DNA from: Pseudoduganella danionis
GTDB lineage: Bacteria > Pseudomonadota > Gammaproteobacteria > Burkholderiales > Burkholderiaceae_D
Assembly (NCBI RefSeq): GCF_009720775.1
Contig: NZ_WNKW01000001.1
Span: 1,612,001 to 1,676,000 of the forward strand
Reading direction: 5' to 3'
DNA length: 64,000 nt
Part shown: piece after piece, positions 8,936-17,676 of the stretch
Layout of the letters: every line of letters starts with the position of its first letter
How positions within the stretch are numbered: the stretch's first letter is position 1
Notes under the pieces: model-generated
The model's input: the letters and a program-made list of their open reading frames with translations, nothing else
Databases searched by the model: none
Told to the model about the DNA's origin: nothing
Program-made: the position numbers and the translations under genes

Positions 8936-10249
8936 ATGAAAAACGTTAAACATTTAACCGCCAAGGTCCGGCCACTGGCCGCTGCCGTGGCGCTGGCGGG
9001 ACTGGCCGCAGCCACCGGATTGGTCCTGACCGGCTGCGATACTGCTACCGGCAAAACGGCCGAAGCGCCGGCCGCCGGTGGCCCGCCGGTGTCGGCTGCC
9101 GTGGTCGTGGAGAAAACTGTCACCGAGACCCAGCAGTTCTCGGGACGTCTGGAAGCCATCGAACAGGTGCAGATCCGTCCACGCGTGGGCGGTTTCATCA
9201 CCGCCATCAACTTCAAACCCGGCAGTCAGGTGAAGAAGGGCGATGTGCTATTCGTGATCGATCCGCGTCCGTTCCAGGCGGAAGCCAATCGCGCCGAAGC
9301 AGCAGCCGGTTCGGCCCGCGCCAAAGCGGATCTGGCCCGTCTGGAACTGAACCGTGCGGAAAAACTGCTGGCCGACAAAGCCATCGCCCAGCGCGAATAC
9401 GATGAACGCGCTTCCAGCCTGAAGCAGCTCGATGCGGATGCCCGTGCGGCGCAAGCCCAGTTCGAAGCGGCCCGTCTGAATCTCAGTTATACCCAGGTGC
9501 AGTCGCCCATCAATGGCCGTGTATCGAAAGCCGAAATCACGCTGGGCAATCTGGTCGATGCTTCGGCCGTGCTGACTTCCGTGGTGTCGCTGGAGCGCAT
9601 CTACGCCTCGTTTGACGGCGACGAAGAAACCTATCTGCGCGTCGGCGCCGCGGCCCATCAGGGCAAGCCGGCCACGGTGCGCATCGGTCTGGCCAACGAG
9701 GAAGGCTATCCGCACGAAGGCAAGCTGGAATTCGTCGACAACCAGCTCGATGTGCGCAGCGGTTCCGTGCGCATGCGTGCGACGCTGAACAATGCCGACG
9801 GTGCGCTGGTGCCCGGTCTGTTCGCGCGCGTGCAGCTGGTTGGTTCCGACAACGCCAAGCCGGCGCTGCTGATCAACGAGCGCGCCGTCAGCACCGACCA
9901 GAACCGCAAGTTCGTGTTCGTGGTGGATAAGGACAACAAGGCCGAATACCGTCCCGTACAACTGGGCCAGACCGTCGATGGTCTGCGCGTGGTGCGCGAT
10001 GGCCTGAAGCCGGGCGAGAAAATCGTCGTCAACGGCCTGCAGCGCGTACGCCCCGGCGCACCGATCACGCCTAACGTAGTCGCGATGGATGTCGATCCGC
10101 TGGCCGCCAACGCCCAGCCGCCAGCCGGCAAGGAAGTGGCCAAAGACGCTGGCAAGGAAGCCGGCAAGGACGCCGCTGCCAAGGCCGACAAGCACGCTGC
10201 CAAGGATGAAAAAGTTGCCATCGCCAAGACTGGCACTCGCAAGGAATAA
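8936..10249 (+). CDS. RND efflux periplasmic adaptor lipoprotein (MexE/BpeE-like)
   Basis: 437 residues. It has a lipoprotein signal with lipobox LTGC, so it is anchored to the inner membrane. Next come the biotinyl-lipoyl half-motifs (VEQVQIRPRVGGFITAIN / LSYTQVQSPINGRVSKAEI) flanking a helical hairpin rich in Ala/Leu/Lys, then beta-barrel and membrane-proximal domains. The C-terminus is an unusual Lys/Ala/Asp-rich low-complexity tail with GKEVAKDAGKEAGKDA repeats (about 400-437). Start chosen at 8936 because AAGGA lies eight bases upstream and the signal peptide then begins MKNVKHL. First gene of the three-gene efflux operon; seven bases separate it from the pump gene. Confidence 0.93.
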   Translation: MKNVKHLTAKVRPLAAAVALAGLAAATGLVLTGCDTATGKTAEAPAAGGPPVSAAVVVEKTVTETQQFSGRLEAIEQVQIRPRVGGFITAINFKPGSQVKKGDVLFVIDPRPFQAEANRAEAAAGSARAKADLARLELNRAEKLLADKAIAQREYDERASSLKQLDADARAAQAQFEAARLNLSYTQVQSPINGRVSKAEITLGNLVDASAVLTSVVSLERIYASFDGDEETYLRVGAAAHQGKPATVRIGLANEEGYPHEGKLEFVDNQLDVRSGSVRMRATLNNADGALVPGLFARVQLVGSDNAKPALLINERAVSTDQNRKFVFVVDKDNKAEYRPVQLGQTVDGLRVVRDGLKPGEKIVVNGLQRVRPGAPITPNVVAMDVDPLAANAQPPAGKEVAKDAGKEAGKDAAAKADKHAAKDEKVAIAKTGTRKE

Positions 10250-10255
10250 GAACTC

Positions 10256-13200
10256 ATGAACATATCCCGATTTTTTGTCGATAAGCCGATCTTCGCGGCC
10301 GTGCTATCGATCGTCATTTTTGTGGCCGGCCTGATCTCGATCTTCAAGCTGCCGATCTCGGAATATCCGGACGTGGTGCCACCTTCAGTGGTGGTGCGCG
10401 CCCAGTATCCGGGGGCGAATCCGAAGATCATTGCCGAAACGGTGGCTGCGCCGCTGGAAGAGCAGATCAACGGCGTCGAGAACATGCTCTACATGTCCTC
10501 GCAAAACACTTCGGACGGCGCGCTGGCGCTGACCGTCACCTTCAAGATCGGCACCAACGTCGAGCAGGCCGAGACGCAGGTGCAGAACCGCGTGCAGCGT
10601 GCTTTGCCGCGTCTGCCGGAAGAGGTGCGCCAGATCGGTGTGACGACCGTGAAGTCTTCGCCCAACCTGACCATGGTGGTGCACCTGAATTCGCCCAATG
10701 GCCGTTACGACGACCTGTATCTGCGTAACTACGCGGTGCTGAACATCAAGGATCAACTGGCCCGCCTGCCCGGCATGGGCGAGGTGCAGATGTTCGGCTC
10801 GGGCGATTACGCCATGCGCGTCTGGCTCGATCCGCAAAAAGTGGCCCAGCGTGGCCTGACGGCGGGCGATGTGGTGAATGCGATCCGCGAGCAGAACGTG
10901 CAGGTCGCGGCCGGTGTGATCGGTCAGGGCCCGAGCAAGGATGCGGACTTCCAGCTGACCGTGAATACGCAAGGCCGTCTGCAGTCGGAAGAAGAATTCG
11001 GCAACATCATCCTGAAGACCAATAACGACGGCGCGGTCACGCTGCTGAAGGATGTGGCACGTCTGGAGATGGGCTCGAATTCCTATGCCCTGCGTTCGCT
11101 GCTGAACAATAATTCGGCAGTGGCGATACCTATCTTTGAAGCGCCGAATGCCAATGCGCTGCAACTGTCGGCGGACGTACGCGCCACCATGGCCCGTCTG
11201 TCGAAAGATTTCCCGGAAGGCGTCGAATACAGCATTGTGTACGACCCGACCCAATTCGTGCGTGAATCGATCCGTTCCGTGATCCATACGCTGGTGGAAG
11301 CCATCATCCTCGTGGCGCTGGTGGTGATCGTGTTCCTGCAGACCTGGCGCGCTTCGGTGATTCCGTTGCTGGCCGTCCCTGTCTCGGTGGTGGGTACTTT
11401 CGCGGTGATGCTGGGCTTCGGCTTCTCGATCAACACGCTGTCGCTGTTCGGCCTCGTGCTGGCCATCGGTATCGTGGTCGATGACGCCATCGTGGTAGTG
11501 GAGAACGTCGAGCGTAACATCGCCAATGGGCTGTCGCCGCATGATGCGACGATACAGGCGATGAAAGAGGTGAGCGGTCCGATTATCGCGATTGCACTGG
11601 TACTGTGCGCCGTGTTCGTGCCGATTGCTTTCGTGTCCGGCCTGTCGGGCCAGTTCTACAAGCAGTTCGCGCTGACCATTGCGATTTCCACCGTGATCTC
11701 GGCATTCAGCTCGCTGACCCTGGCACCGGCGCTGTCGGCCGTGCTGTTGCAGCCGCACGATGCACCGAAAGACCGTCTGACCCGCATCATGGACCGTATC
11801 TTCGGCCGCTTCTTCGGCTGGTTCAACCGCTTCTTCAACCGTGCTTCGCATGGCTATGAAACGGGCGTGACGGGTGTGCTCAAGCGCAAAGGCGGTTCGC
11901 TGGTGGTGTATGCCGTGCTGGCTGTGGCGGCAGGCTTCATGTTCAAGCTGGTGCCACCGGGCTTTGTGCCGGCACAGGACAAGCAGTACCTGATCGGCTT
12001 TGCCCAGTTGCCGGATGCTGCTTCGCTGGACCGCACCACGGCCGTGATCCGCAAGATGTCGGACATCGCCAAGGATATTCCCGGTGTCGCTGATTCGGTG
12101 GCTTTCCCCGGCCTGTCGATTAACGGCTTTACCAATGCACCTAACGCGGGCATTGTATTTACGCCACTGAAACCGTTCGAGGAGCGTACCAAGCCTAGCG
12201 AGTCGGCGGAAGCGATCGCCGCTGAAATCAACAAGCGCATGGGCGTGATCGAAGGCGCGTTCGTGATGGTGCTGTCGCCGCCGCCGGTGAATGGCCTCGG
12301 CACCACGGGCGGCTTCAAGGTGATGATAGAAGACCGCGACAACCTTGGCTACGATGCGCTGTACAAGGCCATACAGGCGGTGCAGATGAAAGCCTGGCAG
12401 AACCCGAAACTGGCTGGCGTGTTCTCCAGCTACCAGATCAACGTGCCGCAACTGTTTGCCGACGTGGACCGGGCCAAGGCCAAACAACTGGGCGTGCCGC
12501 TGCAGACCATTTATCAGACCCTGCAGATCAATCTGGGCTCGCTGTATGTGAACGACTTTAACCAGTTTGGCCGTACCTATCAGGTGCGCGTGCAGGCGGA
12601 CCAGCAGTTCCGTTCGCACGCGGAAGATATCGCCCAGCTTAAAGTCCGCAACGACAAGGGCGAAATGATTCCGCTGTCGTCGCTGGTACGCGTCAAGGAT
12701 AGCTATGGTCCGGATCGGGTACAGCGCTACAACGCCTACGTGGCGGCCGAGATCAATGGCGGCGCCGCACCGGGCGTATCGTCGGGCGAAGCACAGGCCG
12801 AAATGACCAAGATCCTCAACGAAGTGCTGCCGAAAGGGATCAGCTACGAATGGACCGAGCTGGTATATCAGGACATCCTGTCCGGTAACACCATGATCTA
12901 TGTGTTCCCGCTGTGCGTGCTGCTGGTGTTCCTGGTGCTGGCTGCCCAGTACGAAAGCTGGACGCTGCCGCTGGCCGTGATCCTGATCGTGCCGATGTCC
13001 ATCCTGTGCGCACTGCTGGGCGTAAAACTGACGCACGGTGACAACAATGTGTTCACCCAGATCGCCTTGTTCGTACTGGTGGGGCTGGCCTCGAAGAATG
13101 CGATTCTGATCGTGGAGTTTGCGCGCGAACTGGAACATCATGGCCGCAGCATTGTGCAGGCCGCGCTGGAAGCTTGCCGTCTGCGTCTGCGTCCGATTCT

Positions 13201-13438
13201 GATGACGTCGATCGCCTTCATCATGGGGGTGCTGCCACTGGTGTTCTCGCACGGCGCCGGTTCGGAAATGCGCCATGCGATGGGTGTGGCCGTCTTCGGC
13301 GGCATGCTGGGCGTGACCTTCTTCGGCCTGTTCCTGACGCCGGTGTTTTACGTGCTGCTGCGTACGCTGGCCGTACGTCTGGAGAAAAAGCCTGCTGCCT
13401 TGCCGGCAGCAGCAGAAAAACTGGAAGGGAGCCATTAA
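10256..13438 (+). CDS. RND multidrug efflux pump, HAE1 family (MexF/BpeF-like)
   Basis: 1060 residues, the usual length for this family. It has twelve predicted membrane helices with two large periplasmic loops. The N-terminus (RFFVDKPIFAAVLSIVIF ... LPISEYPDVVPPSVVV) is typical of the MexF/BpeF/OqxB subgroup. TM4 has the proton-relay Asp pair in IGIVVDDAIVVVENVERN, and a Lys in the TM10 region (VGLASKNAILIVEFA) completes the relay. It exports lipophilic drugs by proton antiport; for MexF-type pumps the usual substrates are chloramphenicol, trimethoprim and quinolones, which is inference here. No regulator gene is adjacent. Confidence 0.95.
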   Translation: MNISRFFVDKPIFAAVLSIVIFVAGLISIFKLPISEYPDVVPPSVVVRAQYPGANPKIIAETVAAPLEEQINGVENMLYMSSQNTSDGALALTVTFKIGTNVEQAETQVQNRVQRALPRLPEEVRQIGVTTVKSSPNLTMVVHLNSPNGRYDDLYLRNYAVLNIKDQLARLPGMGEVQMFGSGDYAMRVWLDPQKVAQRGLTAGDVVNAIREQNVQVAAGVIGQGPSKDADFQLTVNTQGRLQSEEEFGNIILKTNNDGAVTLLKDVARLEMGSNSYALRSLLNNNSAVAIPIFEAPNANALQLSADVRATMARLSKDFPEGVEYSIVYDPTQFVRESIRSVIHTLVEAIILVALVVIVFLQTWRASVIPLLAVPVSVVGTFAVMLGFGFSINTLSLFGLVLAIGIVVDDAIVVVENVERNIANGLSPHDATIQAMKEVSGPIIAIALVLCAVFVPIAFVSGLSGQFYKQFALTIAISTVISAFSSLTLAPALSAVLLQPHDAPKDRLTRIMDRIFGRFFGWFNRFFNRASHGYETGVTGVLKRKGGSLVVYAVLAVAAGFMFKLVPPGFVPAQDKQYLIGFAQLPDAASLDRTTAVIRKMSDIAKDIPGVADSVAFPGLSINGFTNAPNAGIVFTPLKPFEERTKPSESAEAIAAEINKRMGVIEGAFVMVLSPPPVNGLGTTGGFKVMIEDRDNLGYDALYKAIQAVQMKAWQNPKLAGVFSSYQINVPQLFADVDRAKAKQLGVPLQTIYQTLQINLGSLYVNDFNQFGRTYQVRVQADQQFRSHAEDIAQLKVRNDKGEMIPLSSLVRVKDSYGPDRVQRYNAYVAAEINGGAAPGVSSGEAQAEMTKILNEVLPKGISYEWTELVYQDILSGNTMIYVFPLCVLLVFLVLAAQYESWTLPLAVILIVPMSILCALLGVKLTHGDNNVFTQIALFVLVGLASKNAILIVEFARELEHHGRSIVQAALEACRLRLRPILMTSIAFIMGVLPLVFSHGAGSEMRHAMGVAVFGGMLGVTFFGLFLTPVFYVLLRTLAVRLEKKPAALPAAAEKLEGSH

Positions 13439-13439
13439 G

Positions 13440-14924
13440 ATGAATACTTTGCAGATGATCGCCCGAGGCGTAGCGCCGGTCATGGCAGCGCTGCTGATGA
13501 CGGCTTGCGCGGCGCCAGCCTTTAAGCAGCCGGCCATGGAAGTGCCGGCCGCCTACAAGGAAACCCAGGGCGTACGCACGGCTGCCGATGGCAGCACCTG
13601 GCAGCCAGCGCAGGCAGCAGAAGCCCAGCCGCGCGGCGAATGGTGGCTGGCCTTCAATGATCCGGCGCTAAATCAGTTGATCAACGACGCTACCCGCGCC
13701 AATGCCAATCTGGCCGTGGCAGCAGCGCGCGTCAAACAGGCGCGTGCCATTGCCGGTGTGGCCGAAGCCGACCGCATTCCGCAGGTGGGGGTGAGTGCTT
13801 CCGGCCAGCGTCAGCGTGCGTCCGACCTGTCGCTGGGTCTGCCGGCCGGTACGCCGGTAGCGCCCACCAAGGCTTTCAATGCCAGCCTGACGGCCAGCTA
13901 CGAAGTCGATCTGTTCGGCCGCGTGTCCAGCAATGTGAGTGCCGCACGCAGCGATGCCGCGTCGATCGAAGCGACCTATCAGTCGGTGCTGCTGGCCGTG
14001 CAGGCCGATGTGGCGCAGACCTATTTCCGTTTGCGTGCCACGGATGCGGAACTGGAAACCCTGAACCGCACGGTGCAGACGCGTGAGGAAAACGTCAAGG
14101 TCAACCAGCGCCGTTTCGATCTCGGCGATATCGGCGAGTTCGATCTGTCGCGCGCCAAGACGGAACTGGCCAGTGCCCGTGCCGAAGCCATAGGCCTGCA
14201 GCGTCAACGTGCCACCACCGAGCATGCGCTGGCTGTCCTGCTGGGCAAACCGGCGGCCAGCTATACGGCTGGTAACAGCCCGCTGCTTGATAGTGCGCTG
14301 CTGCCGGAAGTCCCGGTGGGGCTGCCATCGACGTTGCTGGAGCGCCGTCCCGACATCGCGGCGGCCCAGCGCAGCATGGAAGCGGCCAATGCCCGCATCG
14401 GCGTGGCCCGCTCGGCCATGTTCCCGGCCCTGAGCCTGAATGCGGCGGCGGCCGGTGCGTCTGGCAGCACGGTGGCGGAAGTGTTCAAGTGGAGCAGCCG
14501 TTCGTGGGTACTGGGCGCCATGATGTCCATGCCGCTCATCGATGGCGGACGTAATTCGGCCAATATCCGCCGTGCCGAAGCGGCGCTGGAAGAATCCGTG
14601 GGCAGCTACCGCCAGAGCGTGCTGCAGGCGTTTGCCGAAGTGGAGGACAACCTGGCCGGCCTGCGCATCCTGCAGGCGCAGGCCGTGCAGCTCGACGAGG
14701 CGCTGGTGTCGGCACGTCGTTCGGCTGATCTGGCGCAGAAGCTGTATGCAGCAGGGCGCTCGAGCTATCTGGATCTGCTCGATGCGCAGCGCAATCTGGC
14801 GGCAGTCGAGCGCAGCGCCGTGCAATTGCGCGGTAGCCGCGCGATTACCACGGTCGCGCTGATCCGTGCGCTGGGCGGCGACTGGAATGCGGCGGCAGCC
14901 AAGCAGCAATTAGCCATTAATTAG
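13440..14924 (+). CDS. Outer-membrane efflux lipoprotein (NodT/OprN family)
   Basis: 494 residues. The N-terminal lipobox LLMTACAAP indicates lipidation. Two repeated OEP domains (about 80-280 and 290-480) with long heptad-like helices form the TolC-type trimeric tunnel; LERRPDIAAAQRSMEAANA is the conserved NodT signature. The ATG starts one base after the stop of the pump gene, so the three proteins are made from one mRNA as a complete tripartite exporter. A strong terminator follows. Confidence 0.95.
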   Translation: MNTLQMIARGVAPVMAALLMTACAAPAFKQPAMEVPAAYKETQGVRTAADGSTWQPAQAAEAQPRGEWWLAFNDPALNQLINDATRANANLAVAAARVKQARAIAGVAEADRIPQVGVSASGQRQRASDLSLGLPAGTPVAPTKAFNASLTASYEVDLFGRVSSNVSAARSDAASIEATYQSVLLAVQADVAQTYFRLRATDAELETLNRTVQTREENVKVNQRRFDLGDIGEFDLSRAKTELASARAEAIGLQRQRATTEHALAVLLGKPAASYTAGNSPLLDSALLPEVPVGLPSTLLERRPDIAAAQRSMEAANARIGVARSAMFPALSLNAAAAGASGSTVAEVFKWSSRSWVLGAMMSMPLIDGGRNSANIRRAEAALEESVGSYRQSVLQAFAEVEDNLAGLRILQAQAVQLDEALVSARRSADLAQKLYAAGRSSYLDLLDAQRNLAAVERSAVQLRGSRAITTVALIRALGGDWNAAAAKQQLAIN

Positions 14925-14953
14925 GTCGTTCAACACACAAGCGAGCGGCAGGG

Positions 14954-15010
14954 CGGGGCAGACAGGGGGCAGCGAGAAACGCGCTGCAGCCTGTCTGCCC
15001 CGTTTTTTTT
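14954..15010 (+). terminator. Terminator of the RND efflux operon
   Basis: 13-bp stem CGGGGCAGACAGG/CCTGTCTGCCCCG with a 23-base loop containing a second small hairpin, then eight T residues. Confidence 0.88.
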
Positions 15011-15107
15011 GGTCTGTACGATGTCAGGACAAGGCAAGTTAAAAAATTGCATTATGGAATTTTCAATTGATAAAACTCAATTTCTTTAAGATAACTATAA
15101 TTATCGC

Positions 15108-15136
15108 TTGACAACAGTTGTTGCGAATGTTTTAAT
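15108..15136 (+). promoter_or_regulatory. Sigma-70 promoter of the PEP-CTERM gene
   Basis: TTGACA (15108-15113), 17-bp spacer, TTTAAT (15131-15136) in an AT-rich stretch 33 bp before the ATG. I looked for a sigma-54 site, since PrsR-type control of PEP-CTERM genes is known, and saw none. Confidence 0.6.
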
Positions 15137-15168
15137 GTCACATCTACACGATTTCTGGAGTTTTTGAC

Positions 15169-15885
15169 ATGAAAAAATTACCTCTGTTGTTGGCTGGTCT
15201 GGCGATAGCTGGTTCGGCAAATGCGGCTGTATTGCAATTTGACTTCACGGCGAAAATTCAGGAAATGGTGCAGTTCTCGCCGATGACTTTCACGGGCGGT
15301 TCGGTGAACAGCAGTAATTTGAGCGGCTCGACGGTGGCGGTGGGGGATGTCATCACCGGCCACTTCACCTACGATACCTCGACGGCGCAGATCAGCAATG
15401 TGGGCGGTATGGCGATGTTTTCTTCCGCGCAGGCGCAGAACGCCCTGACGGCAGCCATCGGCAGTAACAAGCTGGTGTTGGATAGTGCCCTGAGCAGTGC
15501 TACTACTGTGCAAGTTGGCAATAATGTTGCTGCTTTCGGCGGCGCCGATTCCTTCGGGATAGCCCATGTGAGCGCAAATGCGCAATCGTCCCAGCTGATG
15601 GCGCTGAGCCTGTTCGACGTTAGCGGCCACGCGTTCAATGCCAATGCCATCCCGACCACGCTGGACTTCTCAGCGTTCAATAGCTCGACCTTCTACTACA
15701 CCTATTCCTCGGTCACGACGCATGCCATGATGGGTGCCAATGGCAACCTGACCTCGCTGACGGTGACTCAACTGCCTTCGGGCAATAATCCCACCGCTCC
15801 AGTGCCTGAACCAGAAACTTACGCCATGTTGCTGGCCGGTCTAGGTCTGCTGGGTTGGACGGCTCGCCGCCGTCAGGCACGCTAA
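15169..15885 (+). CDS. PEP-CTERM sorting-domain protein
   Basis: 238 residues. Sec signal peptide (MKKLPLLLAGLAIAGSANA) followed by a beta-rich body with many Ser/Thr/Asn/Ala residues. It ends with a canonical PEP-CTERM tail: VPEPETYAML, a hydrophobic helix and terminal RRRQAR. Exosortase should cleave at the PEP motif, delivering the protein to the envelope or exopolysaccharide. The body resembles the generic 'PEP-CTERM sorting domain' secreted proteins and I do not recognise an enzymatic motif. CTGGAG lies about eight bases before the ATG. No exosortase gene is in this window. Confidence 0.92.
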   Translation: MKKLPLLLAGLAIAGSANAAVLQFDFTAKIQEMVQFSPMTFTGGSVNSSNLSGSTVAVGDVITGHFTYDTSTAQISNVGGMAMFSSAQAQNALTAAIGSNKLVLDSALSSATTVQVGNNVAAFGGADSFGIAHVSANAQSSQLMALSLFDVSGHAFNANAIPTTLDFSAFNSSTFYYTYSSVTTHAMMGANGNLTSLTVTQLPSGNNPTAPVPEPETYAMLLAGLGLLGWTARRRQAR

Positions 15886-15942
15886 GCCTTGCCAGCGCCC
15901 GCCTCCATCTTTCCTGTTTCATCTCATACTGCTAGCCCATTA

Positions 15943-15972
15943 CAAGCCGGAATTCTGACTTCCGGCTTGATA
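15943..15972 (+). terminator. Probable terminator after PEP-CTERM gene
   Basis: CAAGCCGGA/TCCGGCTTG stem with a 9-base loop. The tail (ATATTGTTCT) is only moderately T-rich, so it may be a weak terminator. Confidence 0.5.
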
Positions 15973-16127
15973 TTGTTCTCAAAAAAGCAACAGAAAACCC
16001 CTGTAATAAGTTCAGTAGGAAATATTTTGATCTAAATGACAAAATTTATTGCTTTTCGTGAATGATGTGTCAAACTTATACGGGTTTGTAATTTTCTAAT
16101 TTTTTTTGCTAGATGCAGGAGTGCAAG

Positions 16128-17594
16128 ATGGCGGGTCGGAGCGTAAGTGCGGGCGTGTTTTTCAGTACGGATAGCGTCCAGCGTATGGCTTTTCAGGCGC
16201 TATGCGGGGAGATGTTTGCCCAGTTGCATCTGGCTGAAAATGTCGATCAGGTGGTCGACCAGCTGGGCCAGCGCCAGCCGGACCTGCTGGTGCTGGATCT
16301 GAATGGCTACAACTACCTGAATGAACTGGCCGGCATCGGCACCTTGATCCGTAGCCGTGCGGGCGCGCCGGTACTGGTACTGTGCCCGTTCGACCATACT
16401 TCGTGGCTGCCGGAGCTGATGACTTTCGGCCACTTCGACTACCGTATCTGCCCGCTGATCGACGATGAACTGCGCCAGGCCGTTGTGCAGGCGCTGGTGC
16501 AGCCAGTCGATGCGGCTGCCGCGCTACAGCAGCAACTGCTGGACAAGGAAAAGGAACTGCGCGATGTGCTCGGCGTGCAGCGCAGCCTGCAGCGTGCACT
16601 GGCGTCGATCGAGCCGGTGGAAACCATGGCCGCGCATATCTGTCTGGCCCTGTGCAACTTCCCCGGCGTGCGCCATACGGCACTGCTGCATATGAAAGAG
16701 CGCGGTGACCTGCAACTGGTGGCGCAGGAATCGCGCAACCATCTGGATCTGGCCCGTTTGCTGCAACGGCGCGACCGTCTGCTGCAATCGCCGCTGCGCG
16801 ATATCTTCCCGCCGCTGCTGTCGGTAGCGCGCGGTGAGCTGATGCTGCTGGACGCGCCGGAAAAAGCCGGCAATCCCGAATTCGCCATGGCGCTGCATGA
16901 CCGCGGCGTGCGCATGGTGCTGTCGCTGCCGCTGCGCGCTGCACCGGGCGGCCCGGAAATCGGCGCCATCAGCCTGATGTTCGACCGCCACATCATGTTC
17001 TCGCGCGAGCAGTTTGCCTGCTTCACGGGGCTGGCCCAGATCATCAGCTTCGCGCTCGGCATGAGCGCGCTGCAGCACCAGAACGAAGAACTGAGCGGCC
17101 AGTTGTCGCAAATGAGTACGGTGGACAGCCTGACTGGCGCCGCCAACCGCCGCGCCGGCGAAGAAATGCTCGACCACGAACTGCGTCGCGCGCGCCGCTA
17201 CGCGATCCCGCTGGCCGTGCTGTCCTTCGATGTGGTGGGCTTCCAGTCCGAAAACGATATATATGGTTCCAGCGTAGGCGATGCCGTGCTGCGCACCGTT
17301 GCCACCATCGTCAAGGAGCGTCTGCGTACTTCGGACCTGCTGGCCCGCATGCAAGGCGAGCAGTTCATCGTGATTGCCACCCACACCAATGCGGCCGATG
17401 CCATGCGCCTGGCCGAGAAGCTGCGCAAGGCCATCATGGAAGCCGATCTGCCTAGCGAAGCGACGGTAGTGATCAGCCTCAGTGTCAGTCAGACCCGTTC
17501 CGATGACGGCGTATCGGCAGTACTGGAGCGGCTCGATGTGGCGCTGCAGCGCGCCAAACGCGTGGGCCGCTGCTGCATCGAACCGGCCGACTAG
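16128..17594 (+). CDS. Degenerate GGDEF protein with receiver-like and GAF domains (possible c-di-GMP sensor)
   Basis: 488 residues. The N-terminal 120 residues look like a receiver (PDLLVLDLNGYNYLNEL with an Asp), a GAF-like domain follows (about 160-320), then a GGDEF domain (330-485). The active-site loop is QGEQF (409-413) instead of GG(D/E)EF. The first Gly and the key acid are changed, so cyclase activity is doubtful. Five residues before it is RTSD (400-403), an intact RxxD inhibitory site. Loss of catalysis with a kept I-site is the pattern of c-di-GMP effector proteins. Start at 16128 preferred over 16113 because AGGAG lies six bases upstream. Alone between the PEP-CTERM and SulP genes. 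Confidence 0.82.
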   Translation: MAGRSVSAGVFFSTDSVQRMAFQALCGEMFAQLHLAENVDQVVDQLGQRQPDLLVLDLNGYNYLNELAGIGTLIRSRAGAPVLVLCPFDHTSWLPELMTFGHFDYRICPLIDDELRQAVVQALVQPVDAAAALQQQLLDKEKELRDVLGVQRSLQRALASIEPVETMAAHICLALCNFPGVRHTALLHMKERGDLQLVAQESRNHLDLARLLQRRDRLLQSPLRDIFPPLLSVARGELMLLDAPEKAGNPEFAMALHDRGVRMVLSLPLRAAPGGPEIGAISLMFDRHIMFSREQFACFTGLAQIISFALGMSALQHQNEELSGQLSQMSTVDSLTGAANRRAGEEMLDHELRRARRYAIPLAVLSFDVVGFQSENDIYGSSVGDAVLRTVATIVKERLRTSDLLARMQGEQFIVIATHTNAADAMRLAEKLRKAIMEADLPSEATVVISLSVSQTRSDDGVSAVLERLDVALQRAKRVGRCCIEPAD

Positions 17595-17676
17595 GCGCGC
17601 AGCCTACAGGCTGCGCTAGACCTGCGGCGGCTGATGGCGTAGTTTTGCGGTATTTTTTCAGTACCGTGGACAAATT

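Noticed and set aside
10385-13537. 1050-codon open frame on the minus strand opposite the RND pump gene
   Set aside because: It is the exact antisense of a clear HAE1 pump. Its translation is His/Arg/Gln-rich with no domain, an expected result of GC-biased third codon positions.
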